A DNA stretch of 64,000 bases from Chaetoceros tenuissimus (GCA_021927905.1 BLLK01000056.1:289617-353616), one strand, 5' to 3'. Shown: positions 24,710-36,032, counted from the stretch's first letter. Notes: a model not told the origin generated them from the sequence alone. Numbers and translations: made by a program.

Positions 24710-25990
24710 CTAGAATGAAAGGCTCTCTTCGAACCATGCCTGATTACTCTCGTCAAGTAGAAAATCTTTCATTTCAGTCAAGTCAGTAGCAGAAGAGATG
24801 GAGAGCAGTGAATTGCATGATGCAAGTTCCTTGAAAAGAATATCTGATGATTTCTTGAAAGTGGAAGCAGAAGAAGAAGCATGTAGCAATGAGGTGTCTT
24901 TACTAGCCAACAAGTTCTCCTTGCTTTCTTGCGCTTCGGAGGTGTCTTTGGCACTATTGTGGTGATATGTCATTGTAGGAGAACATGCAGTAGCAGTGGT
25001 AGAAGTAGCGCAAGGAATCATATTCATCGATTTGAAATCGTCCACTTGCTTCTGGTTGAAAAACACCTGAAGAAGCGCTAATGATTCATCAATTGGCATT
25101 GCATCAATTGTTGGAATGATCAGAGGATTTGGATTTGAAGACAATGTAGTAGCCACTTCATTGAAAGAATCATTATTATCTTGAGTGGAATTAATACTGA
25201 CTCGTTTGGCTTTCTTCCTTGATGGTAAGGTAGCTTGGTCTGAGAAAAATTGCTGACTAACACTAAATTTGCTCCAAATATCATTACTCGAATAAATAAT
25301 ACTAGGCAACTGACGAGGAAAATCATTTAAATTGATGCTAGGGGGTCCACTTGATGGGTAAACAGGGGAAACAAGAGAAGAGTACATTCCTGCCTTTTTT
25401 TCATAAGTTTGAGATCCGTCGTCCATTCCTTGTTTTCTCTTCTTGTCACATGAGACTTGCGCTGTAGAATTGCAGTTAAAATTGCTTCCAACGTCTTTAT
25501 CTCCGCAAAGTGCAGAGGAAAGATTCTTGGCAAAACCTGCAAAGTGTGGGATCGATAAAGCAACTGTAGCCGGCATGATTGGCATCTCCTCAAAATCAGG
25601 CTGGTTGCCAGGCATCTTCATGAACTCAGAAGCACGTTGGCGAATAATTGTATTGCAAAGCTCAAACTGACCACGGAGAAACTTCTCATGGAAGTAGCAA
25701 CCAATATCAGGAGATTTCACTTTGACGATACGTGTGAAGCCCCAAATGTTGAGCTGTCTTCGGAATGTATCGTACTTGGCTGAGTTAAAGAAGAGTGTCA
25801 TGATGTTTTGCTCAAAGGCCTTCTTCTCAGAGATGTGAAAGCATCTGCCGTGATGTTTCCAAGAGAATATCGATTTGAGATGTGGAGCGTATAGATCAAT
25901 GAATTCTAGAATAAAGAATAGCTTAGCTGGGAAGTTGAGCTTCTTGGTGATGGATAGTAGCTCGATATGTGTATTGAGAGAAGATATCAT
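24710..25990 (-). CDS. Heat shock factor-type transcription factor, copy B
   Basis: The product is 426 residues if translation starts at 25990. I chose this ATG rather than the one at 26038 because the sequence from MISS-LNTHIELLSITKK onward matches the start of copy A, including the bases just upstream. The HSF DNA-binding domain occupies about residues 19-112 (FPAKLFFILEF, IFSWKHHGRCFHI, FRRQLNIWGFTRI). A basic patch RKKAKRVSI follows, and the C-terminal half is Ser/Thr-rich and diverged from copy A. It presumably binds DNA in the nucleus; its target and inducer are unknown. The tandem same-strand arrangement and shared promoter block indicate a local duplication. Confidence 0.9.
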   Translation of the reverse strand: MISSLNTHIELLSITKKLNFPAKLFFILEFIDLYAPHLKSIFSWKHHGRCFHISEKKAFEQNIMTLFFNSAKYDTFRRQLNIWGFTRIVKVKSPDIGCYFHEKFLRGQFELCNTIIRQRASEFMKMPGNQPDFEEMPIMPATVALSIPHFAGFAKNLSSALCGDKDVGSNFNCNSTAQVSCDKKRKQGMDDGSQTYEKKAGMYSSLVSPVYPSSGPPSINLNDFPRQLPSIIYSSNDIWSKFSVSQQFFSDQATLPSRKKAKRVSINSTQDNNDSFNEVATTLSSNPNPLIIPTIDAMPIDESLALLQVFFNQKQVDDFKSMNMIPCATSTTATACSPTMTYHHNSAKDTSEAQESKENLLASKDTSLLHASSSASTFKKSSDILFKELASCNSLLSISSATDLTEMKDFLLDESNQAWFEESLSF

Positions 25991-26161
25991 TGTAAATGAA
26001 ATACTGCTTTGATGTGTTCTTAAATAAATTATGTTCACAACAAAAACTAGAGGGAACTCTTATTTTTTCGTTGACTTCGGATATATTATATTTACATTGC
26101 CATATTTAGAACGTAAGACATCGACGTGGAGCATCCGGCTTGTCAGTGCAATCGTATATGC

Positions 26162-26188
26162 ATTCCTAAGAAAGAGAGAATTCCTTTT
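26162..26188. promoter_or_regulatory. Promoter block upstream of HSF copy B shared with copy A
   Basis: This 27-bp block (starts ATTCCTAAGAAAG, ends GAATTCCTTTT) matches 24359-24385 with one difference. It lies 172 bp upstream of the copy B start against 212 bp for copy A, within otherwise diverged DNA. Confidence 0.45.
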
Positions 26189-26984
26189 GATACGTACGTT
26201 GTAAACATAGAAAGAAGAGAAACAAGGTCATGGAAACATGCTTCTCAGAAATCGAGAATTCCTACTTATTGGATAACATTCACCTTTTCTGAAATGAAGT
26301 GTCAGAGAAAAGGTCTAACCGGATTATATCATAATTTTAGATCCGCTTGAATATCGGATAAATCAATCGAAAAAAGTTAATGTTTTGATAGGCTAAAGAA
26401 AAACAGTGTCAATCGATGAATAGTAGTACACTTCAAGGGTCAAACATAGGGTTAGGAATATCAACGATGTCAATACAAATAGAAGAAAAGAATTTCTTGT
26501 TTTCATCAAGCGAGTATGAATGAAACTACCAGGATAATAGATCTTTGAAGATCTAAAACAGCAGCAAGAACATTTCGATCGAATGAAACATGTTTGCTCG
26601 AAGTGCTACAGTTTTACCAACAGAAGAAAAAAAAAACACATAATTCTATAAATTCTTGAATCATACGAACAGCAGTGATAGTAGATAGGTTGTACTACCA
26701 TCGTGTAATGACTTCATTTTTATCATTAATTAAATGGTGCCACGCACCTATTTCTTTCTCTTTCTCTTTTGGTGTTTAGTAGATTGAATTCAGAATCTGA
26801 AGAGGATGATACTTTGTATTATTTATCAAAGACTTTGATGGCAGATGCAAGTGATGGTGGGCAGTAAATACGTAACCCTATCTTATCATCTCGTAGTTGG
26901 GTATGACTATAATCCATGAGTTATATAAAGCAAGTACGAGTATCTGAACTACAAATACATAAGTATATTTTTACATCACATGTT
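26189..26984. other. Intergenic region, no gene seen
   Basis: It contains only short frames without features. It separates the HSF pair from the 3' end of the small acylated-protein gene. Confidence 0.5.
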
Positions 26985-27689
26985 TCAGAAATCAGAAGAG
27001 CTAATACCACAACTACTCGATCCATAATTATCATTGCAACCTCCACTCGATCCGAAATCAAAGCCACTAGACACTCCTCCATCACCTGTACTACTAGCAG
27101 TCGTACCAAAATCAAAACCTCCTCCTCCCATTCCAGTATCCATAGTCATTTGTGAAAACATAGAAGTATCATTATATGCGAGATTTTGGTATGGTATTTC
27201 ATATTCTTTGTCATTATTGTAATTCGCACTTGACATGTATGATGGAGCATGTGTAGTACTGCTTGTATATGACGAAGTTGTATGATATTTTGATCCTGTA
27301 GTTTTTGCTTTTGGATGATTCATTGTATGAAATATGCTTGCATTACCAGTACGAGCAGTTCTTCCTAAATTATTCAGCATGGAAGCACTTGGCATCATCA
27401 TTTGAATGAATTTCGGATTCTTGTTTAATTCCATAGATTCATATTGTATTCTTGAAATTGCAGCTTGATCACCGGTAGAATAGGCAGCTATAGACCTTCT
27501 TTGAAGATCATACATTTTGTCCAATAGAGCTTTACATTCCGGATCATCTCTTGCCATTTGTTGTTGACGTGCTATCGATTCTTGTTGCATCTGTTGCGCC
27601 TGTTGCATTAACGTTCCCATCATGTTTTGCATCCGATTCTCCATTCGAGAGGTTTGAACTTCTGTTGCTTTTGATGTTGCACATCCCAT
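26985..27689 (-). CDS. Small putative N-acylated protein, unknown function
   Basis: The 234-residue product starts MGCATSKATEV, a classic Met-Gly-Cys N-terminus for N-myristoylation on Gly2 plus palmitoylation on Cys3, suggesting membrane anchoring. Residues about 14-50 are Met/Gln-rich (MMGTLMQQAQQMQQ) and probably coiled. The middle is polar, and the C-terminus is Gly/Ser/Phe-rich with repeated GFDFG motifs (GGGGFDFG, SSGFDFG). I do not recognise a family. It is divergently arranged with the complex I gene NDUFA6 across 346 bp. The ATG at 27689 is the first in frame and places the acylation motif at the very start, which supports the start call. Confidence 0.7.
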   Translation of the reverse strand: MGCATSKATEVQTSRMENRMQNMMGTLMQQAQQMQQESIARQQQMARDDPECKALLDKMYDLQRRSIAAYSTGDQAAISRIQYESMELNKNPKFIQMMMPSASMLNNLGRTARTGNASIFHTMNHPKAKTTGSKYHTTSSYTSSTTHAPSYMSSANYNNDKEYEIPYQNLAYNDTSMFSQMTMDTGMGGGGFDFGTTASSTGDGGVSSGFDFGSSGGCNDNYGSSSCGISSSDF

Positions 27690-28035
27690 ATTTGATTGTA
27701 TGATATTATATATGTAAAATATAGGGTATTACAAATCTTTTTCTTTTATAAAAGCAGAACTAGCTCACGATCTATTTTTATTTTTACGAGTAATCAGAAC
27801 AAAATAAAAAAGAACAAATGTGAAGTCATTTCAGCGAGTCATTGCATTCATGGTACGACATTTTCAACAAGACTGCTTCATTCTTCAAAAGAGTGAGTGC
27901 CATAGCCACTTAAAAATTACATAAAACGACGGCCAGACGACAGCCAAACACAACTGACTTCGTTGCAAAACTGCATCTAATTCAACTCAATTGAAGCGAC
28001 CTCTTCTCTTCTCTATTTCAATAAATAAAGTCAAG
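27690..28035. promoter_or_regulatory. Bidirectional promoter region
   Basis: These 346 bp separate divergent starts of the acylated-protein gene and NDUFA6. A C/T-rich stretch with TCTTCTCTTCTC lies just before the NDUFA6 start. No specific factor site was recognised. Confidence 0.4.
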
Positions 28036-28760
28036 ATGCCAGTAGCACTTCAATTAGCACTCAAGGCAAGAGCGACTGTCAGTCCGAATCCTGTAGCGAG
28101 ACTCTACAGATCGGTAGTCAAGTGAGTACACATCATGTGTCGGACAAGAAGAACTAGAAAAGAGGATCCGATGAGATGATAGATCATGAACTAGCTACAC
28201 GAAGATCTCGTGGCTTGTTTGCTGGTTCATTTAAAAATATATAATAGTCGATGCAAAAAATTATATATTTTAAGAGCAGAAGCAACAAGCATCGATCGTC
28301 TCTTTTGGAGTGAATCAAGAAGTAACTGCAAATTTTGACGGTTATCGGTTGCTGCTTTCTCTTTTCTATTCGAATAGCAATTGATGCGATGAAACTCTCA
28401 AAATCTAGATATCTACTCCCTCTTCTTCTTTCTTTCTATTATATTTACTGACTCTTCTTTCTTTCTCTTTACAGGGAGCTTCCTCGAGTCCTTACAATTT
28501 ACGACATTGACACTCCACTTCCAGAAGCGAGAGCGGCAATCCGTTCGAAATTTGAGCACTATGGACAAATCAAGGATACTCGTGTGCTTGATATGTTGAT
28601 TGAAAAGGGATACATGGACTTGGAAGAGACTCTCTTGCAGCATACTCAGAGATCACATTTGCTTAGAAGCTTGAGTTTGAATACTGAAATGCAAGGATCG
28701 CAAAGAAAGAGATTGAGTCCTGAGAGTTCCATCGATGAACAGTTTGCTAGAGGGTATTAG
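28036..28760 (+). CDS. NDUFA6: NADH:ubiquinone oxidoreductase subunit NDUFA6/B14, LYR-motif protein (2 exons)
   Basis: Exons 28036-28121 and 28475-28760 join across a 353-bp intron (donor GTGAGT, acceptor CTCTTTACAG), completing a Lys codon and giving 123 residues. It is easily missed because each exon is short. The LYR signature is in ARLYRSVVKELPRVL, spanning the intron. It is followed by AAIRSKFEHYGQIKD, LDMLIEKGYMDLEETL and an HTQRSHLL end, the pattern of the B14 subunit of mitochondrial complex I, which binds acyl carrier protein. The basic N-terminus (LALKARATVSPNPVARLYR) fits mitochondrial import. AATAAA lies 76 bp after the stop. Confidence 0.85.
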
Positions 28761-28914
28761 AGAATTGAGTTGGAAGTAGGAGGGTTGGGTTGGGAGGAAT
28801 ATTGGAGGTAGAGGAAATGGAAGGTATCAACACAAAATAAAACTATAAATGCAAATGATGCAAAAGAAATAACATGGTTTATTCTTAATAAACTCAAAAT
28901 ATTGTGTTTCGAGA

Positions 28915-29094
28915 TTAGTCATATCCCAAATCTTTCTTTGTGAAAGATGGACATGAAATATTCCAGTCATATATCTTCAAGTTGCCTCTCCATGGTCTCC
29001 AAAACAATTTTGAAATAGCTACATTGTAATTTGCTGTTGATGACATACTCAACACTATTTTTAGGTCATCAAATCTAAATTGAAATTCATCCAT
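28915..29094 (-). pseudogene. Fragment of a duplicated C-terminal module of the MACPF gene
   Basis: This 59-codon frame overlaps the MACPF gene's stop by a few bases in a different frame. It repeats part of that gene's last exon: NYNVAISKLFWRPWRGNLK here against NYNVAISKFFWRPWRANLK upstream, ending in TAA at 28915-28917. It may be a remnant of a tandem duplicated module, or an extra C-terminal piece lost by a frameshift. Confidence 0.6.
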
Positions 29095-32000
29095 CAGTAA
29101 TTATTCCTTTAACCGTATTGTGCGATTCTGTAATATATTGATATTCCACGTCAATACCAATGATTGGTGCTACTGACCTAAAATTGTACGGGATTTCATA
29201 ATCATTGCTATTTCCACGATACTTAATACTGCGTCCGTTGCTTGTAGTAATGTTAATTCTACTTCCCATATACATTTCGTGGACATTGTAACCTTCAATA
29301 GATACGATGTATTCGCCACTATCGAGATGAAGATAATCCTTTAGCTCTCCCTTATCTCCACCAAATTTTCTTTCTTTGCCATCGTCAAAAGTAAAACGAA
29401 CACTGTCAACGAAATGTCCGCCAAAAATTGCAACATAGGTTACCCACTTTTTGCCCTTAGTGTTCACATTTTTTAAAACTTGTCCTGCTCCTGGACATGA
29501 AATGGTCCAGTCATAAATCTTCAAGTTGGCTCTCCATGGTCGCCAAAAGAATTTCGAAATGGCGACATTGTAATTCCCAGTTGATGCAACCACTTCTTCA
29601 TTGATGTAGAATTTGATGGTGCCATGCTTGCGCTCAACTTTGAAGTGAAAAAGATTATCATTATGAGCCCCTTTATCCACATTCTTAAATCCAGTTCTTA
29701 AAAAGTTGGAATCTGAGAAAATCTCATTACCCTTGATATCATTAAAACCAAAATTATCATTGTCATTGATGAAGAAGCAAGCAGCTGAACGATTTCCATT
29801 TACTTTCAATTTTGCCAGAAGGACGAAGTCATCTCTCTCGCCAACCGGAAGGTTGTAAATGTTCCAGTTGTCATCAATTGTTGGATTTGATCGACCAGGT
29901 ACAAGGAGGTAGGCACCGTCTGAATCAGTTTGCGACACAAACTTGGAGTTTCGAATAGAATTTAACATTTGTTTGCCATTTTCTACTATCCTGACAGTAT
30001 TCTGCCAATCTATTTTAACTTCAAGCTTCATTTCGTAGATTTCTTGTTTAAGATTCTCATCTCTCGCAACAGTATACCAAGCAGTTTGGGTTGAATCGGA
30101 GAACGCTTGCAATTTAACAACCTCTAAACTATTTGGAGAATCAGGAGGGAATATAATTTTTGCTTTTTAAATGTTTATCATGAGAATCAAAAACACATTT
30201 AAGGATTTGTTGGGGAAATAGTCATTTTTGCAACTTACCTGATGCAACTCGAACTGGTTCATCGAAACTCATTCCTATGTAGCATTGTCCTTTCTTATCG
30301 TGTCTTCCTCTCCAGCCTGTACCTCCGTCAAATGCGCCTGTGGGTGGATATTCATTATCGTTTTGTTCTTTACAGTAGTCCGAAGAGAATGCATTCTTTG
30401 CATCCACTTCAATTGGTAATCCATGAGTATCATAAAAAGTGATGCTTTGAATGTTCCACCTCCCATCTTTTGTACTATGGGTTTCTCCAACTAGTCTCCA
30501 TTTATCACTCATGCTGTACGCTTCTAGATTCTCCAATACTGGAATTGAAGGTGCTTGTCTACAATCCTTGCATGTTATATTGCCTCCAAATACGGAATTT
30601 ATATCATCCTTCTTAACAATTGTCCAGTCATATTCTTTTAATTCATCATGGAGGAAGCATACCTTTTTGAATGATGTATAATTCGTTGTTAGGAATGTCT
30701 CATAACTTTTGTTCTTGATGGAACACCACAGAGAAGGCGTGTCGTCGTATCCAGAGTTATTGTCTCCTTGTTTGTTTGTTTCAATAATCCAAGTACAGGA
30801 GTTTCCTGGAGCAACGGGTAGAGCTCTAAGAAGACCGTCTTGAGAAGACTGTAGATAATATTTCGTGCCATCCTTAGATGATGAGAATACTCTGAATTCA
30901 TTCTTTCTTGGTGCCAGCTCGAAATTCCAAATCTGATCGACGTAAGATTGCTTGGAATCCTTATGACAGAAAGAAACGACTTCACCCTTCTCACTTATTC
31001 CTCCTAGTCGCGAGAGATTACCATTTTCATCTTTTCGAATAAGGTAATAGCCTTTTCTTTCTTTTGATTCTAGTTCTTTCAGCTCTTCTGACTCAACAAT
31101 TTTTGGGATTTTAATGCAAAGAGGATCATCTTCTTCAAAGTATAAGCTATACTCTTTCTTCTTTGCAATGGTGAATTCTTTTTTAGAAGAATATAGTTTT
31201 AATATGCCTTGTAAAGTATTTTTGTCTCTAGGAGCAGAAAAGAAGACTCTGCTGTGAGGCCTAAGCACAAGGCTGGTTCTATTTCCCTCTGTCCAGGCAA
31301 CTGTGTAAAGAGTAGGAAAGTCATTGTTAATAATGACTCCGTCCTCTTTCAAAAAGTTTTCGGCTGGCAAGGATTCTCGTTTGAGAATGACATCTTTGTT
31401 TGGAATATATTCCGTGATATTTGAAGGCAGTTTGATGTCTGTTTCTTTCTCCTTGATTTGCTTTAGCACTAGTTTCCATGGTGCTATAGTCCATCGGAAA
31501 TTCTTACAATATCCATCATCCTGAAATACTAAATCGGGTGTAACTGCAATGACACGATTTTCTTGTTCTTTATCGGAAGGTGACTCCTCTAGACCAAGAT
31601 ACCGGGATGAATAGGCGTTTCTAATGTAGTAGTAGAAGTTTGTTTCATCCTCTTTATCCGTTTTCTTTAGTAACTGCCATTTCTGAGAATCATGAACTTT
31701 AGCTTCCTGAGGTACTAGCCCAAAGTTGCCATTAGATGAATCGGCCTCAAAAATGTCTGCATACAATTTCTCTTTTGTATATCTTGAGCTGATGGTAAAT
31801 ACTAATTCGTCAGGCTCATACGACTCTCCGGGACCATCAGGTTCTTCAACCAAGTCAAAATCCCAGAATTGATCTTGACAGAAATCCTGACAAAAGTTTT
31901 TTGTTATTGTATTGAGCGGACAATTACTACTTTGCCATACATGCAATCTCCGCATTGAGTGGTAAGATATGATTAAAGAACCCTTATTCCTCTTGTTTTC

Positions 32001-35000
32001 CACAATTTTATCTCTAAGTTCGATCAGTCGTGGTGCAGATTGGAGCAGTAGATCTTCGTTCGAATAATGCACTAGGTACTTTTTTCCTTTGAAAACTTCG
32101 TCCGGGTGTTCTTTTATCTCGGAAAGTTGATCGCGGCCGTTTCCCTCTGGTTGACGAAAACGAAGTGCTATTTCCATTTTCGTCTCCTTCTTGAAAGCTT
32201 CTAGATGCACAGAATTTCTGTGTAAATTAACACTGCCGGGTTTGCCTTTGATGTGTATTTTCAAGTCCTTTAAATATGCATTTTCAATAATTGTCCATCC
32301 ATTTTGCAGCATTGCTCCTTCTGTAAGGAACTCTGCGCTTTCCTCCTTACTATCGGAGTCTCTGTAACTTTTTTCTCGCACCAAGTAATATGTCACTCCT
32401 GGATACAATTTTCTATTTATGGTTCGATTTGCTCTCAGGATTTTATACCAATCCCACTTTCCATCATACGCAAGAGGAGGCGCTGCGTACACATCGATCG
32501 GACTCACAGCATCTGGACAATAAATAGTTTCTCTTTGCATTGCTTCTATATGAATTGTGTCCACAGATGTCTGAAGATAAGCTGTGCGTTTGCATCCTCT
32601 GTCAGATGTAAGGTTCCAAACTGTTGTTGTTCTTTCTTTGTCTTCAGTTGCATAAAAATATGGCATTTTGACAAGTCTTGCTAAATTGATAAAATCATCA
32701 CAAAGATCTATAACAGAATGATTTAGAAGATATCTTACAAATAGATAAAAGAAGAACGTGAAGCTTACCTTCCCATGCATCGATAGTAAGATTTCCAGCA
32801 CATTCGATAGCTTTAGCATGCATCCTGCGGATCTCCATAGAAACAGAGACACCATGTTCTCCAACCATATCATCATAAGGAGCTACATCAAATTCAGGGA
32901 AGATCATGTCTTTTTTGGTGTCATTGTCAAGTCTCTTACGAAGTCTGTTTTCTCCTGCTTTCAATAGATCCTTTACAAACCAGTTATTATACGAGAATTC
33001 TTCTTTCCCATCTCCTAGTAGGTAGGCTTCTTTTGCACTTCGTACCAATGTTTGGAGAGACTTTAACATGGAAAGTCTATTTCCTTGCTGGCCTTTATCT
33101 TGCACCGCCGAAATATTAGGTATTACCAGCGAACAAATACAATTTACCATTGAACCAATATTTTCATTGACTTTGACAAAATCATTAATTGTATGCATCA
33201 TTGTTTCAGGAAGTTTGGGAGGTGACGGAGATTCAAGAAATTCTCTCGTCTTGGTTGCCCAAGCCCTCTTTAGAAGTCTACAGGCTCTTAAAATCTGCCG
33301 CTGCTCCTTTATGAACTTTTTATCAGCTTCACTCAAAATCTTGTTTCGAACATTGAAGTTCTCCTCCTCAAAAAGTTCATCACGAATTAGATCCCAAACA
33401 GGAATGACATGATCTAGCGCACCTTTGTCAATTACACTCCAAGTTCCTGTATTTGTATTCAGCTGATTAAAGAATTCTTCAGAAGTGTTGGCATTAGGAC
33501 CTAATGAAGAAACGGTAACAGAGTATGAATAGGTACTACTCGCGGTTTTTATTCCGGTCCCATTCGATTGAGTATTTTCGCTTGTCATGCCAAACTTTGC
33601 AGCAGCGTCACTATCAATACTCCCACTCATTTTTGCTCCTATACCAAATAAACCCGCTGAAGCTCCTCCGCTCAAATGGCCTGTCATTCCAAATCCAAGT
33701 ACATTACTCATTGTATCACCAGCTACAGCAAACATTGCAGCTGAATCAACTTTTTCTTTTGATTCCATTGCAATAGTTCGAAAGAATACTCCGCCAAGGG
33801 TGTACTCTCCGCAAGATAAATGACTACCGAATTTTCTAAGGAACCGGAAAGCCTCCAACAGAGTACTCATTTTGAAAATTTCCCTTTTAGCATCCTCGGA
33901 TAACCTCATAGAATCATAGGGAATCCTCACACATCTCATTGGCATCTTGATGTATTCAGTTAAAAAAGCCTTTTTGATCTTGACGTTATTTTCAGTGCTA
34001 CTTTCTGATTCCCGTTTCTTACTGCGTGCTAATTCTAATGCCGCGGAAGTTCCAAATGAACCTTCAGTAGATATAGCACCGATTCCACCATTGATTTTCA
34101 TATCGCCAGCAACAGAAAATGATGAACTCATATCCACAGCCATTGACATTCCTCCAGCAGTTGCTGTTTTACGAAAAGTAGAAAGGTCTATTTCTTTCGT
34201 ACACTTAAACACAGAACTGTTAAATGGTTGATTGACTCCATAGACCTCAACATATGAGGGCTCTTTCAAAATAGGCTATGAAAAAATTGTGAGAAAGTGA
34301 AAAACTCATTGACTCAGAATTTTAAAGATCCCAGTTAGACTTACTGTAGAAACAGACTCGATAGGGTATTCTCCAAGTAAAAAAGAAATACCATGTAGAG
34401 TCATTCCTCCAGACACTGACGCGGCAAGCTTCTCATTTGATGAATATGACTCAATAACGCCTCTTCTAGAAGATGGTAACTTAAGCGCATTATTCTCTAG
34501 ATCATTCAACAGTTTCGGTGAATTGAAATGTTGACCGACAGCATCAAAAGATGCAGATTCCTTCACTTTCGACTTGATCAGTTCGAGATCTTTTTGCAAC
34601 TGTTCCTTTTGTTCCTTGGTGGTCGACTTGACATCTAATTCCTCCATAAGTTTCAAAGCCTCATTTCTCGCCTCTCGTGACTTTTGCTGGACAGTCTGCA
34701 TCATTTCATCTGCTTCCCTCTGACGATTTTGCCCTTCTTGAGCCAACATTTTAGTTGCAGCAATTGCAAGAGCAACCTGAGGGGCGGCAACTCCAGTAAC
34801 TCCTGCGATTAGTGGGGCAATATCAGTCTGTGGAATGTGATGATTCAGAAATGATATACGAGAAGACATGATAGATAGAGTAAATATATATTGAGAAACT
34901 TACCAAGTTGTCTAATCCATTCAGCACTTCAGGACCACCCTTAATCTTTTGCCCAATTGCAAAAGCCTCTTCATCAGTCATGATCCTCTTCTTAATACTG

Positions 35001-35830
35001 CTTACTTCCTCCTCCTTTTGCGCACCAGCAACAATAGATTTTAATTGGTTTCTCATTTCATATTTGTCAACATTTTTCATATAATTTCTTCCTTCAAACT
35101 CAAATGAATCAATATCGGATTTAGTTACATCTGTGATATTCTTCTTATCGTTCTTCTCAAATTCACACGCAATTCCCAAATTCACATTCTTGCTGCGTAG
35201 CTGTTCTCGGATTTTAGGAATATGTTCTACACCAACATCTGGGCCCAGTTTCCCAGTGAATAGCTGTTCCAATCTACTCATATCCTGTACATTGATTCCT
35301 TCCACCTTTTCTGCAATATATTTCCAATCCATACTTCTAAATTCTTCAAGGGACTTAACTTCGTCAAACAGCTTTATAGTCCAATGTTCTTTGAAATCGT
35401 CTCCATCTGGCACGTTGATTCCAATTTCATTTATAACTCCTCTCAGATGCAATTTTCCAAGTAATCCTTTGGTCAATCTGTCCATAGGCTTAGCAAACAC
35501 ATCTTCTTCATCGCTTCCATGAATATCACGACGAGTCACATCAAGAGCTATAGAGTTGAGAGATTGGGAAAGACCATTCGCAACAATTGCAAGCAATGCC
35601 TCAGTATCACCTTTGAGAGATTCAGTACTCTCGATGACATCCAACACAGACTTTGGAATGACATCCTTCGCCTTTTCTGCAAGATACTTGAGACCCTCAT
35701 CCTTGATGGTGTAATGAAGATCGCTACCGAGAAGAGTTTCCAATAAATCAGGAAACTGTTCTGCCTGAACAGCTCTTGTGCCAGAAGCAAGTACTGACTC
35801 AACATGATATTTAAACTGCAGGAGATTCAT
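29087..35830 (-). CDS. Large MACPF (perforin-fold) protein with multiple lectin-like modules (5 exons)
   Basis: Exons 35830-34904, 34827-34345, 34275-32769, 32707-30239 and 30162-29087 join in frame across four 61-76-bp GT-AG introns, giving 2153 residues. Residues 1-309 are a helical region of unknown family. Residues 310-470 hold a hydrophobic segment then a charged coiled coil. About 500-790 is the MACPF module, with the family's signature form FGSHLSCGEYTLGG near 618 and Gly/Ser-rich potential membrane-inserting segments. Residues 973-1690 contain repeated beta-trefoil-like blocks with W-x-I/F motifs (QIWNFEL, FRWTIAPWKL). About 1690-1795 resembles a discoidin (F5/8) domain (WNIQSITFYD, YIGMSFDEPVRV). 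Then come a concanavalin-like segment and a jacalin-like end (about 2033-2130, IFGGHFVDSVRFTFDDG). No signal peptide is visible. MACPF proteins oligomerise into membrane pores or act in adhesion; the lectin modules suggest glycan targeting. Intron 4's acceptor is A-rich and least certain. Confidence 0.8.
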
Positions 35831-35925
35831 ATTATCTTTTCAACTTATATTTTACAAACGTAATGAAATCAACCACACATTGACGAATCATTGATGAAAT
35901 AGTCGAAGAGAAGATGAGAGGAGGG

Positions 35926-36032
35926 TGTCAACGTGTAACAGTGGAATGACGTACGAGTATCTGATGAATGGAGGAGAGAACAGTTTGAAGTAAGAAAGTG
36001 TAGGTTGTCAACGTGTGAACATAAAATGACGT
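35926..36032. promoter_or_regulatory. Duplicated composite element in the MACPF / divergent-gene promoter
   Basis: TGTCAACGTGT occurs at 35926-35936 and 36006-36016. Each is followed, start to start, by TGACGT exactly 21 bp downstream (35947-35952 and 36027-36032, both within AATGACGTA). The two composites are exactly 80 bp apart, while the DNA between and around them is not obviously duplicated. They lie 96-202 bp from the MACPF start and 226-332 bp from the divergent gene's start, so they could serve both. Confidence 0.6.

Noticed and set aside
25991-26038. Upstream ATG extending HSF copy B by 16 residues
   Set aside because: The paralogue starts at the equivalent of 25990 and the extra residues have no counterpart.
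28122-28474. C/D-box snoRNA within the NDUFA6 intron
   Set aside because: GATGA-like words occur, but no paired C and D boxes with terminal stems were found.
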